Origin: Stenotrophomonas sp. WZN-1
GTDB lineage: Bacteria > Pseudomonadota > Gammaproteobacteria > Xanthomonadales > Xanthomonadaceae
Assembly (NCBI RefSeq): GCF_002192255.1
Contig: NZ_CP021768.1
Coordinates: 948,001 to 1,012,000, forward strand
Length of the DNA stretch: 64,000 bases
Direction: 5' to 3'
The notes below the pieces were generated by a model. That model saw nothing but the letters and a program-made list of their open reading frames with translations. It was not told the DNA's origin and made no database searches. Positions within the stretch are counted from its first letter, which is position 1. Every line of letters begins with the position of its first letter. Both the position numbers and the translations under genes were made by a program. Positions 33,739 through 42,446 of this stretch are shown here, piece after piece.

Positions 33739-35028
33739 ATGAGCGAAGACCGCCAAGGTCGTTCCACGGACACCGGCAAGATCCTCTACTGCTCTTTCTG
33801 CGGCAAGAGCCAGCATGAAGTGCGCAAGCTGATTGCGGGTCCGAGCGTATTCATCTGCGATGAATGCGTGGAGCTGTGCAACGACATCATCCGTGAGGAG
33901 CTGGAGGAAAAGGCGCAGTCGGCGCGCAGTTCGCTGCCCAAGCCGCGCGAGATCCTCGAGGTCCTGGACCAGTACGTGATCGGCCAGAACCGTGCCAAGC
34001 GCACCCTGGCCGTGGCCGTGTACAACCACTACAAGCGCATCGAGAGCCGGCAGAAGAACGATGACGTCGAACTGGCGAAGTCGAACATCCTGCTGGTCGG
34101 CCCGACCGGTTCGGGCAAGACGCTGCTGGCCGAGACCCTGGCCCGCCTGCTCAACGTGCCGTTCACCATGGCTGACGCCACCACGCTGACCGAAGCCGGT
34201 TACGTGGGCGAGGACGTGGAGAACATCATCCAGAAGCTGCTGCAGAAGTGCGACTACGACGTCGAGAAGGCGCAGCAGGGCATCGTCTACATCGATGAAA
34301 TCGACAAGATCTCGCGCAAGAGCGAGAACCCGTCGATCACCCGCGATGTGTCCGGCGAAGGCGTGCAGCAGGCCCTGCTGAAGCTGATCGAAGGCACCGT
34401 GGCCAGCGTTCCGCCGCAGGGCGGCCGCAAGCATCCGCAGCAGGAATTCCTGCAGGTGGACACCAAAAACATCCTGTTCATCTGCGGCGGCGCGTTCGCC
34501 GGGCTGGACAAGGTGATCCAGGCCCGTTCCACCGACGTCGGCAGCATCGGCTTCGGCGCCAAGGTGAAGAGCAGCGAGCGCAAGCAGGAAGTGGGCAAGG
34601 TGCTGGCCGAAGTCGAGCCGGAAGACCTGATCAAGTTCGGCCTGATTCCCGAGTTCGTCGGCCGCCTGCCGGTGGTGGCGACCCTGGAGGAGCTGGACGA
34701 GCCGGCCCTGATCAAGATCCTGACCGAGCCGAAGAACGCCATCACCAAGCAGTTCAAGAAGCTGTTCGAGATGGAGAACGTCGAGCTGGAGTTCCGCCCG
34801 GACGCGTTGTCGGCCATCGCCCGCAAGGCGCTCAAGCGCAAGACCGGTGCCCGTGGCCTGCGCACCATCGTCGAATCGGTCCTGTTGGACACCATGTACG
34901 ACCTGCCGTCGCAGGAAAACGTCAGCAAGGTGGTGGTGGACGAATCGGTGATCGAGCACAAGTCCGAGCCGTACCTGATCTACCAGACCCCGGCGGCCCC
35001 TGAACAGAAGGCCGCAGGCGCCGAGTGA
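33739..35028 (+). CDS. clpX: ATP-dependent Clp protease ATPase subunit ClpX
   Basis: A 429-residue AAA+ unfoldase. The N-terminal zinc-binding domain has two Cys pairs (CSFC at residues 18-21 and CDEC near 40). Walker A is GPTGSGKT at about residues 119-126 and Walker B is IVYIDEID. The IGF loop that docks ClpP appears as GSIGFGAKV. The length is typical. It is followed by a strong terminator before lon, so clpX and lon are likely separate transcripts. Confidence 0.97.
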   Translation: MSEDRQGRSTDTGKILYCSFCGKSQHEVRKLIAGPSVFICDECVELCNDIIREELEEKAQSARSSLPKPREILEVLDQYVIGQNRAKRTLAVAVYNHYKRIESRQKNDDVELAKSNILLVGPTGSGKTLLAETLARLLNVPFTMADATTLTEAGYVGEDVENIIQKLLQKCDYDVEKAQQGIVYIDEIDKISRKSENPSITRDVSGEGVQQALLKLIEGTVASVPPQGGRKHPQQEFLQVDTKNILFICGGAFAGLDKVIQARSTDVGSIGFGAKVKSSERKQEVGKVLAEVEPEDLIKFGLIPEFVGRLPVVATLEELDEPALIKILTEPKNAITKQFKKLFEMENVELEFRPDALSAIARKALKRKTGARGLRTIVESVLLDTMYDLPSQENVSKVVVDESVIEHKSEPYLIYQTPAAPEQKAAGAE

Positions 35029-35080
35029 TCCTTCCAGGTTGTTGATTGGAAAGGATTTTCAAGGAATGCCTTGCATCTGA

Positions 35081-35118
35081 AAGCCGATGGCCCCATAACG
35101 GGGCCATCGGCTTTTTTT
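35081..35118 (+). terminator. Intrinsic terminator between clpX and lon
   Basis: A 14-bp perfect stem (35081-35094 with 35100-35113, loop ATAAC) is followed by seven Ts. It lies 52 bp after clpX. The lon start codon is only 53 bp beyond the T tract. Confidence 0.93.
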
Positions 35119-35170
35119 GTCTCCGGAAGATGCCCTCCCGGAGGCGGTTTTCCCCTTCCCTGGAGCCCCC

Positions 35171-37621
35171 ATGGCCCGTTCCCCAAGTGAAACCCTCGAC
35201 CTGCCGGTCCTGCCGCTGCGCGACGTAGTGGTGTTCCCGCACATGGTCATCCCGCTGTTCGTCGGCCGTGACAAGTCCATGCACGCGCTCGAACAGGCAA
35301 TGGAAGCGGACAAGCGCATCCTGCTGCTGGCGCAGAAGTCGGCCGAGACCGACGACCCGCATGCGGCCGACCTTTACCAGGTCGGTACGCTGGCGCAGGT
35401 GCTGCAGCTGCTGAAGCTGCCCGACGGCACCATCAAGGTGCTGGTCGAAGGCCTGTCGCGCGTGCAGGTCACCCACGTCGACGAGCGCAACGGCTCGCTG
35501 CACGGCCAGGCCGTGGAGATCGACGCCAGCGACGAGCGCGAAGCGCGCGAGGTCGAGGCGATCGCCCGCTCGCTGATGTCGCTGTTCGAGCAGTACGTGA
35601 AGACCAACCGCAAGCTGCCGCCGGAACTGCTGCAGACGCTGTCGGGCATTGATGAGCCGGCGCGCCTGGCTGACACCATCGCCGCGCACATCAGCGTGCG
35701 CCTGGCCGACAAGCAGCGCCTGCTGGAAACGCTGGCCGTCGGTGACCGCCTGGAGATGCTGGTCGGCCTGGTCGACGGCGAGATCGACGTGCAGCAGATG
35801 GAGAAGCGCATCCGCGGCCGCGTGAAGTCGCAGATGGAGAAGAGCCAGCGCGAGTACTACCTCAACGAACAGATGAAGGCCATCCAGAAGGAACTGGGTG
35901 ACCTGGACGACGCGCCGGGCGAGCTGGAAGAACTGGCCCGCAAGATCGCCGAAGCCGGCATGCCGAAGGCCGTTGAAGCCAAGGCGCGCAACGAACTGAA
36001 TAAGCTCAAGCAGATGTCGCCGATGTCGGCCGAGGCCGCTGTCGTGCGCAACTATCTGGAGTGGTTGCTGGGCGTGCCGTGGAAGAAGCGCAGCAAGGTG
36101 CGCAAGGACCTGAAGGCCGCGCAGGACACCCTCGATGCCGACCACTACGGCCTGGAGAAGGTCAAGGAGCGCATCCTTGAATACCTGGCGGTGCAGTCGC
36201 GCGTGAAGCAGATGAAGGGCCCGATCCTGTGCCTGGTCGGTCCTCCGGGCGTGGGCAAGACCTCGCTCGGCCAGTCCATCGCCAAGGCCACCAACCGCAA
36301 GTTCGTGCGCATGTCGCTGGGCGGCGTGCGCGACGAGGCCGAGATCCGTGGCCACCGTCGTACCTACGTCGGTTCGATGCCGGGCCGTATCGTGCAGAAC
36401 CTCAACAAGGTCGGCAGCAAGAACCCGCTGTTCGTGCTCGATGAGATCGACAAGATGTCGATGGACTTCCGTGGCGATCCGTCGTCGGCGCTGCTGGAAG
36501 TGCTCGATCCGGAGCAGAACAACGCGTTCAACGACCACTACCTGGAAGTGGACCTGGACCTGTCCGAAGTGATGTTCGTGGCCACCTCGAACTCGCTCAA
36601 CATTCCGGGCCCGCTGCTGGACCGCATGGAAGTGATCCGCATCCCGGGCTACACCGAGGACGAGAAGCTCAACATCGCCACCCGCTACCTGGTGCCGAAG
36701 CAGATCAAGGCCAACGGCCTGCAGCCGGAAGAGCTGGAGATCGGCAGTGATGCGATCCAGGACATCGTGCGCTACTACACGCGTGAATCGGGCGTGCGCA
36801 ACCTGGAGCGCGAGATCGCCAAGATCTGCCGCAAGGTGGTGAAGGAGATCGCGCTGGCCGGCCCGCAGCCGGTGAAGGCGAAGAAGGGCGCGAAGAAGTC
36901 CAAGGCGCTGGTGAGCGTGTCCAGCAAGAACCTGGACAAGTACCTGGGTGTGCGTCGCTTCGACTTCGGCCGTGCCGAGGAAGAGAACGAGATCGGCCTG
37001 GTCACTGGCCTGGCCTGGACCGAAGTCGGTGGCGATCTGCTGCAGATCGAATCGACGCTGGTGCCGGGCAAGGGCCAGCTGATCCTGACCGGCCAGCTCG
37101 GCAACGTGATGAAGGAATCGGCCTCGGCGGCGCTGTCGGTGGTGCGTTCGCGCGCGGTCGGCTTCGGCATCGACAGCGACTTCCTGCAGAAGCACGACGT
37201 GCACCTGCACGTGCCCGATGGCGCCACGCCGAAGGACGGCCCGAGTGCCGGTGCGGCGATGGTCACCTCGCTGGTGTCGATGCTGACCAAGGTGCCGGTG
37301 CGCGCCGATGTGGCGATGACCGGCGAGATCACCCTGCGTGGTCGGGTCACCGCCATCGGTGGCCTGAAGGAGAAACTGCTGGCTGCACTGCGTGGCGGCA
37401 TCCGCACGGTCATCATCCCGGAAGAGAACCGCAAGGACCTTGCCGACATCCCGGCCAACGTTACCCGCGATCTGGAGATCGTGCCGGTGAAGTACATCGA
37501 AGAAGTCCTGGACCTGGCGCTGGAGCGTCCGTTGGCACCGAAGAAGGCGCGCAAGAGTGCGCAGCGTGTCACGGTGCGCAGCAAGGCCAAACCGAGTGGA
37601 AACGCGCGCGTCAAGCATTGA
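35171..37621 (+). CDS. lon: ATP-dependent protease Lon
   Basis: An 816-residue homo-oligomeric AAA+ serine protease for misfolded and regulatory proteins. The N-terminal substrate domain opens with [15 protein letters not shown]. Walker A GPPGVGKT is at about residues 357-364. The catalytic Ser692 is in KDGPSAGAA, with the partner Lys in [10 protein letters not shown] about 43 residues later. The Lys-rich tail ([22 protein letters not shown]) is a local feature. I chose ATG 35171 ([16 protein letters not shown]); the longer frame starts inside the clpX terminator. Confidence 0.96.
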   Translation: MARSPSETLDLPVLPLRDVVVFPHMVIPLFVGRDKSMHALEQAMEADKRILLLAQKSAETDDPHAADLYQVGTLAQVLQLLKLPDGTIKVLVEGLSRVQVTHVDERNGSLHGQAVEIDASDEREAREVEAIARSLMSLFEQYVKTNRKLPPELLQTLSGIDEPARLADTIAAHISVRLADKQRLLETLAVGDRLEMLVGLVDGEIDVQQMEKRIRGRVKSQMEKSQREYYLNEQMKAIQKELGDLDDAPGELEELARKIAEAGMPKAVEAKARNELNKLKQMSPMSAEAAVVRNYLEWLLGVPWKKRSKVRKDLKAAQDTLDADHYGLEKVKERILEYLAVQSRVKQMKGPILCLVGPPGVGKTSLGQSIAKATNRKFVRMSLGGVRDEAEIRGHRRTYVGSMPGRIVQNLNKVGSKNPLFVLDEIDKMSMDFRGDPSSALLEVLDPEQNNAFNDHYLEVDLDLSEVMFVATSNSLNIPGPLLDRMEVIRIPGYTEDEKLNIATRYLVPKQIKANGLQPEELEIGSDAIQDIVRYYTRESGVRNLEREIAKICRKVVKEIALAGPQPVKAKKGAKKSKALVSVSSKNLDKYLGVRRFDFGRAEEENEIGLVTGLAWTEVGGDLLQIESTLVPGKGQLILTGQLGNVMKESASAALSVVRSRAVGFGIDSDFLQKHDVHLHVPDGATPKDGPSAGAAMVTSLVSMLTKVPVRADVAMTGEITLRGRVTAIGGLKEKLLAALRGGIRTVIIPEENRKDLADIPANVTRDLEIVPVKYIEEVLDLALERPLAPKKARKSAQRVTVRSKAKPSGNARVKH

Positions 37622-37670
37622 CGCGCGCTGTCCAATGGCCCGAAACCCGCGTCGTTGCTGGCTTTCCAGC

Positions 37671-37699
37671 TTGCGTGGGGGTAGGGCCACTGGTATAAA
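37671..37699 (+). promoter_or_regulatory. Promoter of hup
   Basis: TTGCGT (37671-37676), 17-bp spacer and TATAAA (37694-37699). The leader would be about 135 nt. It includes two adjacent hairpins, CACTC/GAGTG (37705-37720) and GATCGC/GCGATC (37720-37737). Confidence 0.6.
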
Positions 37700-37840
37700 A
37701 GCAGCACTCGCGAATGAGTGATCGCAGTCTGGCGATCGCTGAATTCGGCGAACCGTTTCCACATGGCGGCCGCATGCAGAGCGCGTGCGGTTGCTTCCCT
37801 GTCGAATAAGCGGAACCCACCGCCAAAGGAGTTGTAGAGA

Positions 37841-38113
37841 ATGAACAAGACCGAATTGATCGATGCCGTTGCTGAAGCTGCAGACCTGACCAAGGCCGAG
37901 TCCAGCCGCGCTGTCGATGCCGTCGTTGCTGCCGTCACCAAGGCGCTGAAGGACGGCGATGCGGTCACCCTGGTTGGCTTCGGTACCTTCCAGGTCCGCG
38001 ACCGTGCTGCCCGCACCGGCCGCAACCCGAAGACCGGCGACACCATCAAGATCGCTGCTTCGAAGAATCCGTCGTTCAAGGCTGGTAAGGCCCTGAAGGA
38101 TGCTGTAAACTAA
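37841..38113 (+). CDS. hupB: DNA-binding protein HU
   Basis: A 90-residue histone-like protein that bends and compacts DNA as a dimer. The family signature [21 protein letters not shown] is at about residues 46-66, including the beta-arm RNPKTG. The start has AAAGGAG upstream (37826-37832). It ends only 11 bp before tRNA-Val with no terminator between, so the mRNA and tRNAs may share a primary transcript cut by RNase P. Confidence 0.97.
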   Translation: MNKTELIDAVAEAADLTKAESSRAVDAVVAAVTKALKDGDAVTLVGFGTFQVRDRAARTGRNPKTGDTIKIAASKNPSFKAGKALKDAVN

Positions 38114-38124
38114 GCGGCTCGCTG

Positions 38125-38199
38125 GGGTGCTTAGCTCAGCGGTAGAGCGTCTCCTTTACACGGAGAGGGTCGGGGGTTCGAAACCCTCAGCACCCACCA
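38125..38199 (+). tRNA. tRNA-Val (TAC)
   Basis: A 75-nt cloverleaf with encoded CCA. Acceptor arm GGGTGCT starts 11 bp after the hup stop codon and pairs with AGCACCC. The loop TTTACAC gives anticodon TAC. Confidence 0.95.
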
Positions 38200-38225
38200 C
38201 AGCACCGCGGTAAAAGTTTGAGTGT

Positions 38226-38302
38226 GGAGCGGTAGTTCAGCTGGTTAGAATGCTGGCCTGTCACGCCGGAGGTCGCGGGTTCGAGTCCCGTCCGCTCCGC
38301 CA
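38226..38302 (+). tRNA. tRNA-Asp (GTC), copy 1
   Basis: A 77-nt cloverleaf with encoded CCA and the loop CTGTCAC, anticodon GTC. Acceptor arm GGAGCGG pairs with CCGCTCC. It is identical to the three following copies. Confidence 0.95.
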
Positions 38303-38311
38303 TTCAACGAG

Positions 38312-38343
38312 GCCTCCGGCCAAAAGCTGGAGGCTTTGTTTTC
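38312..38343 (+). terminator. Terminator after tRNA-Asp copy 1
   Basis: GCCTCCGGC (38312-38320), loop CAAAA and GCTGGAGGC (38326-38334), with one G-T pair, then TTTGTTTTCT. It ends the hup/tRNA-Val/tRNA-Asp transcript, at least in part. Confidence 0.75.
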
Positions 38344-38385
38344 TCCCCGGTCCAGGCCGGCTGAAAGCAAAAAAGGTAACAACGC

Positions 38386-38462
38386 GGAGCGGTAGTTCAG
38401 CTGGTTAGAATGCTGGCCTGTCACGCCGGAGGTCGCGGGTTCGAGTCCCGTCCGCTCCGCCA
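38386..38462 (+). tRNA. tRNA-Asp (GTC), copy 2
   Basis: Identical in all 77 positions to copy 1. It is preceded by an A-rich stretch (AAAAAAGG). No strong promoter was found, so read-through from copy 1 may feed it. Confidence 0.95.
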
Positions 38463-38471
38463 TTACATCGA

Positions 38472-38502
38472 GGCCCCCGGCCCAAAGCTGGGGGCCTTGT
38501 CT
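38472..38502 (+). terminator. Terminator after tRNA-Asp copy 2
   Basis: A 10-bp stem GGCCCCCGGC/GCTGGGGGCC (38472-38481 and 38487-38496, one G-T pair) with loop CCAAA, followed by TTGTCTTCT. It is homologous to the terminator after copy 1. Confidence 0.7.
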
Positions 38503-38549
38503 TCTCACCGACAGGTTCGGGAGGAAGACGAAAAGGTTTTTGCAAGAAC

Positions 38550-38626
38550 GGAGCGGTAGTTCAGCTGGTTAGAATGCTGGCCTGTCACGCCGGAGGTCGC
38601 GGGTTCGAGTCCCGTCCGCTCCGCCA
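38550..38626 (+). tRNA. tRNA-Asp (GTC), copy 3
   Basis: Identical to copies 1, 2 and 4. No clear terminator hairpin follows it; the next 100 bp are A/T-rich and carry the likely promoter of copy 4. Confidence 0.95.
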
Positions 38627-38703
38627 TTGCAGAATTCTTAAGTCCCTGTGAAAAAACTTTGAAAAAAGTGTTCATCGGGCTGGGTTTCCAGGAAGTCTTC
38701 GGA

Positions 38704-38709
38704 TATACT
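38704..38709 (+). promoter_or_regulatory. Candidate -10 box of tRNA-Asp copy 4
   Basis: TATACT lies 23 bp before the fourth tRNA-Asp. The -35 is unclear (GTTTCC at 38684-38689 is weak). Confidence 0.35.
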
Positions 38710-38732
38710 GGGCGCCTGCAAAGTTTCAGCGC

Positions 38733-38809
38733 GGAGCGGTAGTTCAGCTGGTTAGAATGCTGGCCTGTCACGCCGGAGGTCGCGGGTTCGAGTCCCGTCC
38801 GCTCCGCCA
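38733..38809 (+). tRNA. tRNA-Asp (GTC), copy 4
   Basis: Identical to the three upstream copies. It is followed by the strongest terminator of the group. Confidence 0.95.
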
Positions 38810-38816
38810 ACTTCAA

Positions 38817-38845
38817 AAGCCCTCGGCGCAAGCCGGGGGCTTTTT
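38817..38845 (+). terminator. Terminator after tRNA-Asp copy 4
   Basis: AAGCCCTCGGC (38817-38827), loop GCAA and GCCGGGGGCTT (38832-38842, one T-G pair), then five Ts. It ends the tRNA cluster ahead of ppiD. Confidence 0.88.
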
Positions 38846-38991
38846 CTTTGTGGCGCGCCGAACGTTGCCGATGCCGTGGGTGGTGCATCGCCGGCGGAGT
38901 GGGCGCAGGCCACGCCGGTGCTGCTTTTGGTCCCTGCGGCGAAGCGGGTTACACTGCCGGGCTCGCCAATCAGGCCTTGTGATTCCTCACC

Positions 38992-40947
38992 ATGCTGCAG
39001 AAACTCCGCGACAAGACCTCAGGCTGGATCGTCACCGTGATCCTGGGGCTGCTGATGATTCCGTTCCTGTTCGTGATCGACAACAGCTACCTCGGTGGCG
39101 TTGGCGCACAGAACGTGGCCAAGGTTTCCGCGCCGCCGACCTGGTGGCGTTCGGCACCGTCGTGGTGGCCGGTGCGCATGCTGTGGCAGCACCATGAGAT
39201 CAGTTCGCAGGATTTCCGCACGCGTTTCGAGCAGGAGCGCATGCGTGAGCGCCAGCAGCAGGGCGACAATTTCGACCCGCGCGCGTTCGAGAGCACCGAG
39301 AACAAGATGGCTGTGCTCGACCAGCTGATCGACGAGCAGGTCGTGCGCCTGGTCGGTGAGCAGGCGGGCGTGGTGATCGGCGACGGTGCGGTGCGCGAGT
39401 ACATCGCGACCATGCCGGCGTTCCTCGATTCGAACGGCAAGTTCAACGAGAACAACTATCGCCTGGCGCTGGCCGGCAGCAACCCGCCGCGTACGCCGAC
39501 CCAGTTCCAGGAACTGGTGCGTGAGAGCCTGCAGCAGTCGGTGATCCCGTCGGGCCTGCAGAGCTCGGGCTTCGTCACCCAGGCCGAGACCGAGCGCCTG
39601 TTGAAGCTGCTGGGCGAAACCCGCGACGTCGAGCTGGCCGCGTTGCCGCCCGTGCCGGCTGATACCGCGCCGGTTACCGATGAGCAGATCAAGAAGTGGT
39701 ACGACAGCCATGGCAAGGATTTCCGCCAGGCCGAGAGCGTGTCGCTGGAATACGTCGAGATCAATGGCGCGAACCTGCCGGCACCGACCGCGGCCGATGA
39801 AGCCACCCTGCGCAAGCGCTATGAAGACGAGAAGGCGAAGTTCACCTCGCCGGAGCAGCGCCAGGCCTCGCACATCCTGATCACCGGTGACGGCGCCGAA
39901 GCCAAGGCGAACAAGATCGCTGCCGAAGCCAAGGCTGCCGGTGCCGATTTCGGCGCGCTGGCCAAGGCCAATTCGGAAGATCCGGGCTCCAAGGACCAGG
40001 GCGGTGACCTGGGCTGGGTCGAGCGCGGTGCGATGGTGAAGCCGTTCGAGGACGCGCTGTTTGCGGCCAAGGCCGGTGACGTGATCGGCCCGGTGAAGAC
40101 CGAGTTCGGTTACCACATCATCAAGGTGGCCGCTGTGCGCGGTGGCCAGGGCAAGTCGTTCGAGGAAGTGCGTGACACGCTGGCCGCCGAGCAGCTGAAG
40201 GCCGACGGCGAGCGCGGCTTCAACGAGCTGGCCGGTCACCTGGTCGATGCCATCAACAAGAGCCCGAGCGACCTGGCAGCTGCGGCCAAGGAAGTGAACC
40301 TGCCGCTGCAGACGCTGGGCCCGATCACCCGCGCGACCGCCAGCGGCATCGCCGCTGACCCGGCCGTGCTGCGTGCTGCCTTCTCCGACGTGCTGGTGCA
40401 GGACGGTACCGCCAGCGACCCGATCGCCCTGGGTGGCGCGACCAACCACAGCGTGGTCATCCGCGTGGCTGCGCACACCCCGGAACAGGCGCTGCCGCTG
40501 GACAAGGCACGTGAGCAGGTGATCGCCGCGATCCGCGCCGACCGCCAGCGCCAGGCCAGCGACAAGGCCGCCGATGCCATCCTGGCCAAGCTGAAGGCGG
40601 GCGCTACTCTGCAGTCGCTGGCTGCCAGCGAGAAGCTGCAGCTGAGCCCGATGCCGGGCCTGCCGCGCAGCCAGCCAGTGCCGACCCCGGAAATCAACCG
40701 CGCGATCTTCAGTGCGCCGGTGCCGGGCGAAGGCAAGCCGAGCTATGGCAAGGTGGACGTCAATGGCCACGCGCTGCTGTTCGCGGTGAACAAGGTCAAT
40801 CCGGGCGACATCAAGGAAGTGACCGCCGAGCAGCAGAAGCAGCTGAAGGAACAGCTGAGCCAGATCGACGGCATGGCCGCGGCCAAGGCCTACATCGAGG
40901 CGATGCGCAAGAAGTTCGTGGTCCAGACCACCGAAGCGAACCTGTAA
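38992..40947 (+). CDS. ppiD: Peptidyl-prolyl cis-trans isomerase PpiD (SurA N-domain type)
   Basis: A 651-residue periplasmic folding factor held by one N-terminal helix (WIVTVILGLLMIPFLFVID, about residues 12-30). The SurA-type chaperone domain covers about residues 65-240. A parvulin domain near 285-385 carries ASHILI, GGDLGWVERGAMVKPFEDALF and TEFGYHIIKV. E. coli PpiD aids nascent proteins at the Sec exit and also follows lon-hupB. A tryptophan-rich insert (PPTWWRSAPSWWPVRMLW) directly follows the membrane helix. Confidence 0.93.
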   Translation: MLQKLRDKTSGWIVTVILGLLMIPFLFVIDNSYLGGVGAQNVAKVSAPPTWWRSAPSWWPVRMLWQHHEISSQDFRTRFEQERMRERQQQGDNFDPRAFESTENKMAVLDQLIDEQVVRLVGEQAGVVIGDGAVREYIATMPAFLDSNGKFNENNYRLALAGSNPPRTPTQFQELVRESLQQSVIPSGLQSSGFVTQAETERLLKLLGETRDVELAALPPVPADTAPVTDEQIKKWYDSHGKDFRQAESVSLEYVEINGANLPAPTAADEATLRKRYEDEKAKFTSPEQRQASHILITGDGAEAKANKIAAEAKAAGADFGALAKANSEDPGSKDQGGDLGWVERGAMVKPFEDALFAAKAGDVIGPVKTEFGYHIIKVAAVRGGQGKSFEEVRDTLAAEQLKADGERGFNELAGHLVDAINKSPSDLAAAAKEVNLPLQTLGPITRATASGIAADPAVLRAAFSDVLVQDGTASDPIALGGATNHSVVIRVAAHTPEQALPLDKAREQVIAAIRADRQRQASDKAADAILAKLKAGATLQSLAASEKLQLSPMPGLPRSQPVPTPEINRAIFSAPVPGEGKPSYGKVDVNGHALLFAVNKVNPGDIKEVTAEQQKQLKEQLSQIDGMAAAKAYIEAMRKKFVVQTTEANL

Positions 40948-40970
40948 GGCCCACCGGCAGCAGGTACGAA

Positions 40971-40997
40971 AAGGCCCGGCAATGCCGGGCCTTTTTT
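40971..40997 (+). terminator. Intrinsic terminator of ppiD
   Basis: AAGGCCCGGC (40971-40980), loop AAT and GCCGGGCCTT (40984-40993), then a T run. The IS element begins 8 bp downstream. Confidence 0.92.
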
Positions 40998-41057
40998 ATG
41001 CCTGTGACCCGTCCTGAATTGAGTTGACACCTTTTCCCACAGGAAGAGGAATGTTCA

Positions 41058-41459
41058 ATGAATTCAACACTCAGGCGCAGCCAGCGGGATTACTCACTGG
41101 CCTTCAAATTGGCGGTGGTCGACCAGATCGAGCGTGGGGAGCTGACCTATCGTCAGGCCCAGGATCGGTACGGCATCCAAGGCAGCAGTACCGTGCTGAA
41201 GTGGCTTCGCCGACATGGTCGGCAGGACTGGTCGGGTGGTGCATCATCTGCCCCCATGACCACGTCACCCAAAAGCGGGGCGGCCAAGCCGCTGACGCCG
41301 GAACAACAGATCAAGGCCTTGCAGGTGCAACTGCGGGAAGCCAACGAGAAAGCGCAGCTTTTCGAAGCCATCGTCGATGTTCTCAAAGAGGACTACGGGG
41401 TACGCATCGTAAAAAAGCCTTCCGGCAAGTCCTCACGCAAGGGCGCCTCCAAGGCCTAA
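41058..41459 (+). CDS. IS3-family OrfA
   Basis: A 133-residue protein with an N-terminal helix-turn-helix (LAFKLAVVDQIERGELTYRQAQDRYGI) that binds the IS ends, and a leucine-zipper-like helix near residues 78-108. ATG 41058 has AGGAAGAGGA upstream. It overlaps the OrfB frame. The slippery heptamer AAAAAAG at 41411-41417, in the A-AAA-AAG phase, should give the OrfAB transposase by -1 slippage. Confidence 0.92.
   Translation: MNSTLRRSQRDYSLAFKLAVVDQIERGELTYRQAQDRYGIQGSSTVLKWLRRHGRQDWSGGASSAPMTTSPKSGAAKPLTPEQQIKALQVQLREANEKAQLFEAIVDVLKEDYGVRIVKKPSGKSSRKGASKA
41411..41417 (+). other. Programmed -1 frameshift site (A6G)
   Basis: AAAAAAG in the correct phase of orfA (GTA AAA AAG), the usual slippery heptamer of IS3 elements. 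Reading then moves into the OrfB frame as AFRQVLTQGRLQ. Confidence 0.8.
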
Positions 41460-42292
41460 GCGTTGCGAGGGCTTGCCGACATTTCGGCATTAGTCGACAG
41501 GCGTACTACCAAGCCGGCCATCGCCAGCAACGGCAGCTGGTCCAGGGCGCACGGGCGATCGCTTTGGTGCGTGGCTATCGGGCGCGACAGCCCCGCATCG
41601 GCACTCGCAAGCTCCATGGTCTGATCAGGCCGGCACTGCAGGCATCGGGGATAGCGATGGGACGGGACCGCCTGTTTGGAGTCCTTCGTGATGCCCGGCT
41701 CCTGGTTCCGATGCGGCGGGCGTATCACAAGACAACCGACAGCCATCACCGCTTCCGGCGTCACCCCAACCTGCTCAAGGCTGGCGAGGGGCGCGTGGTG
41801 CCCACTGGCAGCGAACAAGTCTGGGTAGCCGACATCACCTACCTGCCGACGCAAGGGAAATTCGTGTATCTGAGCCTGATTACAGATGCGTGCTCACGCA
41901 AGATCGTAGGCTGGAGCGTGCATGACACGTTGCAGACAGAGCAGGTCGCCCAAGCCCTGCAAATGGCGTTGAAGGGGCGAAAAACGCGCCAACGGCTGGT
42001 CCACCACTCCGACCGAGGCATCCAATATTGCTCGGACTACTACCAGAAGATCCACGCCAAGCACGGCGTGACCTGCTCGATGACCGATGGCTACGACTGC
42101 TACCAGAACGCTCTCGCAGAGCGGGTAAATGGGATCTTGAAAGGCGAATTCCTGCTGTATCGGCCTCGAGACCTCGCGCAGGCACGCCAGATGGTGGCCG
42201 AGTCGGTAGAGATCTATAACGCCGAGCGGCCACATCTGTCCCTTAAAATGCAGACGCCCAATGCGGTGCATCGAGCGTCTTTGGCCGCCTGA
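41417..42292 (+). CDS. IS3-family OrfB transposase (expressed as OrfAB)
   Basis: The catalytic part of the transposase, about 291 codons. The DDE triad is visible: Asp in WVADITYLPT, Asp in HHSDRGIQY and Glu in NALAERVNGILK. The HTH_21 segment before it and the final ERPHLSLKMQTPNAVH are typical of IS3 integrases. There is no strong independent start near the frameshift, so it is taken as the second half of an OrfAB fusion. No internal stops are present, so the element may be active. Confidence 0.9.
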   Translation, partial: AFRQVLTQGRLQGLSVARACRHFGISRQAYYQAGHRQQRQLVQGARAIALVRGYRARQPRIGTRKLHGLIRPALQASGIAMGRDRLFGVLRDARLLVPMRRAYHKTTDSHHRFRRHPNLLKAGEGRVVPTGSEQVWVADITYLPTQGKFVYLSLITDACSRKIVGWSVHDTLQTEQVAQALQMALKGRKTRQRLVHHSDRGIQYCSDYYQKIHAKHGVTCSMTDGYDCYQNALAERVNGILKGEFLLYRPRDLAQARQMVAESVEIYNAERPHLSLKMQTPNAVHRASLAA

Positions 42293-42352
42293 CGGCGGTC
42301 AGTCCATCCGCCACAGGTGTCAACCTATGGCAGGACGGGTCACTGCCGATGC

Positions 42353-42425
42353 GTAGCGTCGAGTCATGCTCGACGGCGTCTGCTGGGCGCAGGCATGAAA
42401 AAGCCGAGCATGGGCTCGGCTCTAC
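42353..42425. repeat. SMAG-type REP pair, inverted
   Basis: GTAGCGTCGAGTCATGCTCG (from 42353) faces a minus-strand GTAGAGCCGAGCCCATGC (42425 down to 42402). It lies between the IS element and mltD. It may also terminate mltD on the minus strand. Confidence 0.72.
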
Positions 42426-42446
42426 AGGGAGGGCCTGGCTGGCGCG

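Larger units (their letters stand above)
41005..42342 (+). mobile_element. IS3-family insertion sequence
   Basis: A complete 1338-bp element. Terminal inverted repeats start TGACCCGTCCTG and share TTGACACC further in; about 22 of the outer 27 bp match between the ends. A 3-bp direct repeat CTG flanks it (41002-41004 and 42343-42345). It carries two overlapping frames joined by a -1 frameshift site. Base composition is visibly lower in GC than the neighbours. It sits between the ppiD terminator and a SMAG pair, with no gene disrupted. Confidence 0.93.

Noticed and set aside
34922..37762. A 946-codon frame antisense to lon
   Set aside because: Lon is unmistakable on the plus strand. The antisense frame is rich in His, Gln, Arg and Val as expected from high-GC shadow coding.
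38226..38809. Evenly repeated 77-bp units that could suggest a CRISPR array
   Set aside because: The repeats are complete tRNA-Asp cloverleafs with CCA ends, and spacers are unequal in length with terminators.
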